Assembly (NCBI GenBank): GCA_964561035.1 | Contig: CAZLNR010000002.1 | Span: 58,591 to 122,590 of the forward strand | DNA: 64,000 nt | Reading direction: 5' to 3' | Source of the DNA: XYD2-FULL-39-9 sp964561035 | Lineage (GTDB): Bacteria > Patescibacteriota > Patescibacteriia > Magasanikbacterales > GWA2-37-8 | In this document: piece by piece, positions 58,931-64,000 of the stretch | How the letters are laid out: each line of letters begins with the position of its first letter | Numbering within the stretch: the stretch's first letter is position 1 | The notes under the pieces: generated by a model | What the model was told of the DNA's origin: nothing | The model's input: only the letters and a program-made list of their open reading frames with translations | Database searches by the model: none | Translations under genes and position numbers: made by a program

Positions 58931-59536
58931 ATGGAAGTATTGCGAATGTGCAATTTATCAGAAATTATTGTTGGACTGCGAGATGGCAAAACGCTTATAT
59001 ATCCGACTGAAACATCATATGGATTAGGCTGTGATGCCACTAGTCAATCTGCGGTTGATGCGATTTTTACTATTAAGCAGAGAGATGAAAACAAGCCATT
59101 GTTAGTGGTTGTTTCTAAGGTAGAAATGGCAAAAAAAATTCTTGTCTGGAATAATACTATAGAAAAACTATCTCAGATGTTTTGGCCAGGCCCTCTCACA
59201 ATTGTGGGGAATGCGCGGCCAGACTGCGGTTTGGCGCGCGGTGTGGTTTCAAAATCGGGAACTGTGGCAGTTCGTGTGAGCGCCGATCAGACAGTGCAAT
59301 TTTTGGTTGATAGTATTGGCAAGCCGGTGGTAGCTACTTCTGGCAATATTTCCTCTATGGGAGATGTATATAGCGCCGATCAGGTTATTCAAATGTTTGC
59401 TGGGGTAGAACATCAACCCGACATGCTGATCAATGCCGGAGAGATTGCTCGTAATTTGCCGACTACCATTGTTGATGCAAGTCATGATACTATTAATATT
59501 ATTAGGCAAGGCGCCGTAACTATAACCGATGTTTAA
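58931..59536 (+). CDS. tsaC: Threonylcarbamoyl-AMP synthase TsaC/Sua5
   Basis: 201 residues. IYPTETSYGLGCDAT, KQRDENKPLLVVVS, WPGPLTIV, VRVSAD and ATSGNISSMGD are the YrdC-fold signature set. It makes threonylcarbamoyl-AMP for TsaD (13884-14909). Three bases after prfB, and overlapping the next gene by 8 bases. Confidence 0.95.
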   Translation: MEVLRMCNLSEIIVGLRDGKTLIYPTETSYGLGCDATSQSAVDAIFTIKQRDENKPLLVVVSKVEMAKKILVWNNTIEKLSQMFWPGPLTIVGNARPDCGLARGVVSKSGTVAVRVSADQTVQFLVDSIGKPVVATSGNISSMGDVYSADQVIQMFAGVEHQPDMLINAGEIARNLPTTIVDASHDTINIIRQGAVTITDV

Positions 59537-60695
59537 TTTTTTTGGAAAAAAAATTAACGCAGTTTTTTCTTGGATTATTATTTCCTCATGCTGTTTATTT
59601 TCGGTAGCGTTTTGTTTTGCGCAGTACGAAGTTGTTAGTGCAGAAATAGATGGTTTGGCTGCGTCGGATTTATTAAATCAAATAATTATTCCAGAGACGG
59701 TACCAGAAGTTCCGCGTGTTAAAGCAGATCCGATTAAAGTAAAAGGGTTATACCTAACTGCATATTCAGCAGGAAGTAGTAAAAAGTTAGCGCAGATCAT
59801 TGATTTGATTGAAAAAACCGAGCTTAATGCGATTGTCATTGATGTTAAAGATTATAGCGGCTATATTTTGTACGATTCAAAACTGCCGCTGGTAGAAAAG
59901 CTGGGATTGCGCGATAGAAGGATTAAAGACGTTAACGCTGTGCTTGAGAAGCTTCATCAGCATAACATATACGCAATTGCGCGAGTTAGTGTTTTCCAAG
60001 ATCCTCTACTAGCAGAAAAAAAACCGGAGTGGGCGATACGCTCAAAAAAAGGCGGTTTATGGAGAGATAGAAACAAGCTGGCATGGGTAGATCCGTCCAA
60101 TTCTGAAGTGTGGAAACATGTTATTTCGGTCGCAAAAGAAGCCGCGGTGCTTGGGTTTGATGAAATTAATTTTGATTATATTCGTTTTCCGACCGATGGT
60201 AATTTATCGGATATTGTGTACAGTAACGGCGTACAGACCCGGTATGAAGTAATTGGAGATTTTTTTTCGTATGTTGAGGAGCAGATGAAAGATGAATCTG
60301 TATATATTTCAGCAGATTTATTTGGTTTAACTACAGAGAAGAAAGGATCGGATGATTTGCGTATTGGGCAGCGCCTGGCAGATGCGGTTGATCATTTTGA
60401 TTATGTAATGCCAATGGTATATCCTTCACATTACCCAACAGGATATCGCGGGTATAAAAATCCAGCCAATTATCCGTATGAAGTGGTATATAATGCAATG
60501 AAAGCAGGGGTAAAACAAACGGAAGGCAAAAAGGCAAAACTGCGTGCCTGGATACAAGCATTTAACTTGGGAGCAGTCTACGACGGAAAAAAGATCCGTG
60601 CGCAAATTCAGGCATCTGATGATGCGGGTGTCGATGGGTGGGTGCTGTGGAATGCGGCCAATAGGTATGGCGATGCAGGGTTAGAAAAGGAGTAA
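59529..60695 (+). CDS. DUF4015 putative glycoside hydrolase, secreted
   Basis: 388 residues. N-terminal hydrophobic segment (about 10-32) is a signal peptide or anchor. TIM-barrel-like domain: GLYLTAYSAGS, LNAIVIDVKDYSGYILY, YAIARVSVFQDP, WVDPSNSEVW, FDEINFDYIRFP, DLFGLTTEK, VMPMVYPSHYP, VDGWVLWNAANRY. This is the DUF4015 pattern related to GH13/GH18-like enzymes. It probably cuts or binds surface glycan; the acid residues in FDEINFDYIRFP may be catalytic. Confidence 0.9.
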   Translation: MFNFFGKKINAVFSWIIISSCCLFSVAFCFAQYEVVSAEIDGLAASDLLNQIIIPETVPEVPRVKADPIKVKGLYLTAYSAGSSKKLAQIIDLIEKTELNAIVIDVKDYSGYILYDSKLPLVEKLGLRDRRIKDVNAVLEKLHQHNIYAIARVSVFQDPLLAEKKPEWAIRSKKGGLWRDRNKLAWVDPSNSEVWKHVISVAKEAAVLGFDEINFDYIRFPTDGNLSDIVYSNGVQTRYEVIGDFFSYVEEQMKDESVYISADLFGLTTEKKGSDDLRIGQRLADAVDHFDYVMPMVYPSHYPTGYRGYKNPANYPYEVVYNAMKAGVKQTEGKKAKLRAWIQAFNLGAVYDGKKIRAQIQASDDAGVDGWVLWNAANRYGDAGLEKE

Positions 60696-60704
60696 AGAGC
60701 ATGT

Positions 60705-61937
60705 ATGTCTGATGATAGAAAAAAGAAATTAGAAAAAAATTTTTTTAAAATATTTTTCATCAATTCGCTTCTCAACTTAAAAATGATCAATGCGATCATT
60801 TCTTTGTTTTTTGTGTATCGCAGTTTGCGCGTCGCCGATATTTTTTATCTAGGAATTATCTATTCCTTTACGGTTATTGTAAGCGAAGTGCCGTCCAGTT
60901 ATTTGGCGGATAAATTTGGCCGTAAGCGAACCGTAATTATGGCAACATGTTTTGCGCTGCTGCATTGGGCCATGTACTTGATAGCCGATTCGTTTGCGCT
61001 ATTTGCGGTTGGCGCGGTATTTTTTGCTTTGGCAGAATCTTTTATGAGCGGCACAGACGAAGCATTTGTATTTGATACCAATAAAGAGCTGGGTGATCAT
61101 AATCAGTCGTTTAAAAAATTAGCTTATTATTTTTCTTCGGAAAGGGTGTTTAAAATTTTTTCTGCTTTTTTAGGTGTTATAATCGCTAAAGATCTTGCTT
61201 CTTGGCAGTTTTCGCTTATTATTTTAGCGGATGTCGTGGCGTCAATTATAGCTATGCTGTATGCTTTTACTTTGGTTGAGCCAAATCATTATATGGATGT
61301 TGAACAGCAAGAGGCGAATCTTATTAAAGATGCATATCGCATACTTGCTCATGATAAAAATTTATTATGGGCCACTTTTAATAAGATGATGATTGTTGTT
61401 ACGACCGCGGCTTGTTGGCGGTATGCAGCCGTTTTGTTTGTTGATTCATTGCGTATACCCGTGATAATTTTTGGTTTTGTGTGGAGCGTGCATCATTTAG
61501 TTATTTTTGCAGGCAATCGTTTGAGCGATAAAATTTGGCTTAAAAATACAATCGGATCCAAAATTAATATTTTGAATAGCATTACTTGCGGCTCTGTTGC
61601 GCTGTTTTTAATCGCATGGTTTTTTTATCTGAATAAATATATAATATTTGCTGGTTATATTTTGATGATGGCAAGCAGTGCTTTGCGCGATCCATTTTTT
61701 TCACACCTGTTCAATCAGCAGTTTCGTTCATATAACAGGGCTACCACTTTGTCTTTAGTTAATTTTGTACGCCATATTATGGAGATTCCTTTTTTACCAG
61801 TTATAGCTTGGATGGTAAGCAAAAGCATGGTTTTGCCCTATGTAATGGTGTTGTTGTCGGCAGTGTTGGCGCTCACTGTATTTCGTATGAAAAAAGTTTC
61901 ATTTAACAATCAATTATATGCAACCACAGCTGTATAA
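60705..61937 (+). CDS. Major facilitator superfamily transporter
   Basis: 410 residues, about twelve membrane helices. The loop 2-3 motif reads YLADKFGRKRTVIM, and helix 5 contains MSGTDEAFVFDTNKELGD, typical of a multidrug-type MFS group in small genomes. Substrate unknown. Its last 20 bases overlap rsmA. Confidence 0.88.
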   Translation: MSDDRKKKLEKNFFKIFFINSLLNLKMINAIISLFFVYRSLRVADIFYLGIIYSFTVIVSEVPSSYLADKFGRKRTVIMATCFALLHWAMYLIADSFALFAVGAVFFALAESFMSGTDEAFVFDTNKELGDHNQSFKKLAYYFSSERVFKIFSAFLGVIIAKDLASWQFSLIILADVVASIIAMLYAFTLVEPNHYMDVEQQEANLIKDAYRILAHDKNLLWATFNKMMIVVTTAACWRYAAVLFVDSLRIPVIIFGFVWSVHHLVIFAGNRLSDKIWLKNTIGSKINILNSITCGSVALFLIAWFFYLNKYIIFAGYILMMASSALRDPFFSHLFNQQFRSYNRATTLSLVNFVRHIMEIPFLPVIAWMVSKSMVLPYVMVLLSAVLALTVFRMKKVSFNNQLYATTAV

Positions 61938-62754
61938 CGAATCGTATTTAAAAAACTTATCTCAAAAATATAGCTTGGTTCCGTCTAAAAAATATGGGCA
62001 GAATTTTTTATTACAACCCGAAGTAATTGCCGCGATGGTGGAAGTTGGAGAGGTTGAAAAAGATGATGTGGTTGTAGAGGTTGGTCCCGGTTTTGGAGTG
62101 CTAACCCTTGCTTTGGCGGAAAAAGCCAAGCAGGTTATAGCGTTTGAAATTGAAAAAAAATTAACACCATACTGGAATGATTTACAGAAAAAATATAAAA
62201 ACATAGAAATTGTGTGGGGAAATGTGCTGTATGAATTTGAGAACCAGGCAGAGATCCAGACAAAACCATATTCTGTGATTGCCAATCTTCCGTATCAGAT
62301 AACGTCGCTCGTAATGCGAAAGTTTTTAGAAACAGCCCATAAGCCGCGCGTGCTGGTGCTTATGGTGCAAAAAGAGGTTGCCGAAAGAATTTGCGCTCAA
62401 GCTGGCGACATGTCTGTGTTGGCGCTTTCAGTGCAGTACTATGGACGTCCGGAAATTGTTATGCAGGTGCCGCGTTCATATTTTTGGCCTGTGCCAGCTG
62501 TAGATTCGGCGGTTATAAAGATTAATATTAACCATGAGCAGCATACGTCGGCGCAAGAAGATGAGCGATTTTTTAAAATTGTTAAAACCGGGTTTGTTAG
62601 TCGTAGAAAAATGCTTATCAAAAACATTGGCGGTATTTGTGCGCGGCAAAAAGCTGAAAAAGTGTTTGAAATGTTGGGTCTCAATCCAAAAGCACGCCCG
62701 CAAGAACTGTCAGTGCAGCAGTGGCGCGATTTGGCGCAAGCAATTTTCTCTTAA
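61918..62754 (+). CDS. rsmA: 16S rRNA (adenine-N6) dimethyltransferase RsmA/KsgA
   Basis: 278 residues. QNFLLQPEVIAAMV, motif I VVEVGPGFGVLTLALAE, catalytic NLPYQITS, and the C-terminal helical domain FVSRRKMLIKNIGG. Dimethylates the two adenines of the 16S helix 45 loop late in 30S assembly. Confidence 0.97.
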   Translation: MQPQLYNESYLKNLSQKYSLVPSKKYGQNFLLQPEVIAAMVEVGEVEKDDVVVEVGPGFGVLTLALAEKAKQVIAFEIEKKLTPYWNDLQKKYKNIEIVWGNVLYEFENQAEIQTKPYSVIANLPYQITSLVMRKFLETAHKPRVLVLMVQKEVAERICAQAGDMSVLALSVQYYGRPEIVMQVPRSYFWPVPAVDSAVIKININHEQHTSAQEDERFFKIVKTGFVSRRKMLIKNIGGICARQKAEKVFEMLGLNPKARPQELSVQQWRDLAQAIFS

Positions 62755-62853
62755 GTGTATCTAAAATTTTACTTGTGATTCACGGCGTAGTTATCCCCAT
62801 TACTCAGATGGCTTGCCTTGTGCTATACTATATATACTTAACCGATAGTTTTT

Positions 62854-63459
62854 ATGCCAGAAGGGCAAGAAGAACAAGGGCTAACCAAACAGCAAAAGAT
62901 GGGTGTTTTTATGCTTTCTCTTTTTGCTGTTTTTGCTGTTGGTTTAGGAGTGCTAAAAATTAGAAACACTTTATATGCGCCTTTTGCGCTTAACTCCGAT
63001 GTTCCGTATGCAACTAAAGAAGAAATCGATACCAATGAGGGCTTAATGTATCGCGATACTGATAAAGATGGGCTTAATGATTTTGATGAATTGTATGTAT
63101 ATATCACTAGCCCGTATCTGAAAGATACTGACTCGGATGGAATTAGTGATAAAGAAGAAGTTGAAAAAGGCACCAATCCTGCTTGTCCGGAAGGTCAGAC
63201 ATGTACAGATTCTATTTTAAGCGGCGAAGGTGTTCCACCAATAACATCAGTGGCCGCCGCCACCTCCACGCTTGGGCCGCCTCCTTCTACAGTGGAATTA
63301 GAAACCATGCTTAGCAACCCAACTCAAATTCGTAAGATGCTTCTTGAGGCTGGTTTTGATAAAACTTTACTTGATAAAACATCCGATGCTGATTTGATAA
63401 AAATGGTACAAGAAGCGTTGAGTGCTACAGCAACATCTACTAATACAAATAATCCATAG
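62854..63459 (+). CDS. TSP3-repeat calcium-binding surface protein
   Basis: 201 residues. One membrane anchor (about 18-38) then two thrombospondin type-3 repeats, DTDKDGLNDFDE and DTDSDGISDKEEVEKGTNP, whose Asp residues bind calcium. The tail is Thr/Ser/Pro-rich linker plus a helical end (MLLEAGFDKTLLDKT). Extracytoplasmic. It often precedes large secreted or pilus-related genes in CPR genomes; the next gene fits. Confidence 0.85.
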   Translation: MPEGQEEQGLTKQQKMGVFMLSLFAVFAVGLGVLKIRNTLYAPFALNSDVPYATKEEIDTNEGLMYRDTDKDGLNDFDELYVYITSPYLKDTDSDGISDKEEVEKGTNPACPEGQTCTDSILSGEGVPPITSVAAATSTLGPPPSTVELETMLSNPTQIRKMLLEAGFDKTLLDKTSDADLIKMVQEALSATATSTNTNNP

Positions 63460-63471
63460 AAATTTGTCGCT

Positions 63472-64000
63472 ATGTCTAAGTTTCAAAGAATTGCAACTAA
63501 AATACTTCTATTTATATTTGTATTTGTCAGTGTGGGCAGTTCATTGTTGTATGCGCGTCCAGCCAAGGCGTTTCCAGTAGAAGTTATTTCCGACCTGCCA
63601 AGTTTGGCTGAACGTTTCATTAAGACTGCGGCCGTAAATATTGCCATTCAATCTTTTTCATATTTTTTGCGCCGAGTTGCATACGACACTGCGGTTTGGC
63701 TTGCTTCGGGTAACAAAGGTCAATCTCCCTTTGCTCAGTATAAAGATTTTGGCAGTTACATGAAAGATGTAGGAGACAACGCGGCTGGTGTGGCTATTGA
63801 AGAACTTGGTAAAGACTATGGCCTTAATTTATGCAGAATTCCAGACCCTAAAGTAGATTTGGCTATGCGTATTGGTTTAACGCGTAAGTATTTGGATCTC
63901 AACGCCAACCTTAACACGCAATCTCAGGGTGTGAATAAGCCTAACTGTACTTGGTCAACTTTTCAAAATGAAGTATTAAGCGCCAGTAATTGGCAAAGCC
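63472..64000 (+). CDS. Secreted protein of unknown family, N-terminal part (cut by window edge)
   Basis: 176 codons to the window edge without a stop. A clear signal peptide: basic MSKFQRIATK, hydrophobic ILLFIFVFVSVGSSLLY, cleavage-like ARPAKAF. The mature part is helical (FIKTAAVNIAIQSFSYFLRR) and then soluble with Cys residues (LNLCRIPDP, NKPNCTW). No family recognised. It lies 12 bases after the TSP3-repeat gene. Confidence 0.8.
   Translation, partial: MSKFQRIATKILLFIFVFVSVGSSLLYARPAKAFPVEVISDLPSLAERFIKTAAVNIAIQSFSYFLRRVAYDTAVWLASGNKGQSPFAQYKDFGSYMKDVGDNAAGVAIEELGKDYGLNLCRIPDPKVDLAMRIGLTRKYLDLNANLNTQSQGVNKPNCTWSTFQNEVLSASNWQS

Overview
The window reads as chromosome of a small-genome bacterium of the Candidatus Patescibacteria (CPR) type, most like the Parcubacteria/ABY1 side. 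The basis is gene repertoire and style: densely packed, often overlapping informational genes; lemA and htpX together; a competence channel split from its metallo-beta-lactamase half; a TSP3-repeat protein followed by a secreted orphan; many starts of the form atATATG with little or no Shine-Dalgarno sequence; and many conserved but nameless small membrane proteins. The rank is inference. No rRNA or CRISPR array is present.

Layout. 1-15170 is core: the N-terminus of ClpC at the left edge, a phosphomannomutase/phosphoglucomutase, a leftward cluster lemA-orf-htpX-C39-like protease, then rightward rseP-pheS-pheT, two small membrane proteins, dnaE, leftward tsaD with tRNA-Met(CAT), and tRNA-Glu(TTC). 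From the 3' end of tRNA-Glu to about 26850 lies an accessory island. It holds a leftward operon (DUF2188 protein, endolysin-like amidase, small membrane protein, AlbA_2/Schlafen-type protein) divergent from an XRE repressor plus ImmA/IrrE protease pair with its own promoter and operators. These are followed by a one-way run of orphan genes (a PDGW-type lipid-exposed protein, a Cys/His-domain protein, a membrane-anchored orphan, a nucleoside deoxyribosyltransferase-like protein, a divergent ureohydrolase-fold protein and a 675-residue orphan). They are punctuated by about seven degenerate repeats that resemble the 3' end of tRNA-Glu, most followed by a hairpin terminator. I read this as repeated integration (accretion) at the tRNA-Glu site.

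26850-34970 is a mixed zone: two visibly G+C-richer one-gene units with promoter, leader and terminator, a PDZ plus HExxH protein, a coiled-coil orphan, and a response regulator / histidine kinase pair separated by a GNAT gene. 35000-64000 is core again: HU, RNase Y, truB, infB, thioredoxin, leuS, the comEC channel and its separate hydrolase, pyrD, a glycosyltransferase, nusA, yidC, an O-antigen-ligase-like protein, CIRCE-controlled groES-groEL, prfB, tsaC, a DUF4015 glycosidase-like protein, an MFS carrier, rsmA, and the start of a secreted protein at the right edge.

The most unusual items are these. (1) A 1149-residue leucyl-tRNA synthetase carries a complete Nudix hydrolase inside its editing region and a complete serine alpha/beta-hydrolase inside its zinc-ribbon region. 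(2) A structured RNA element occurs twice (about 28846 and 50179) with an invariant outer stem and a fully covarying inner stem; the second copy sits in an apparent stand-alone ncRNA gene with its own promoter and terminator. (3) The tRNA-Glu repeat array. Both 100-N gaps (in the histidine kinase and in prfB) are flanked by identical 55-base copies and are almost certainly assembler joins, not biology.
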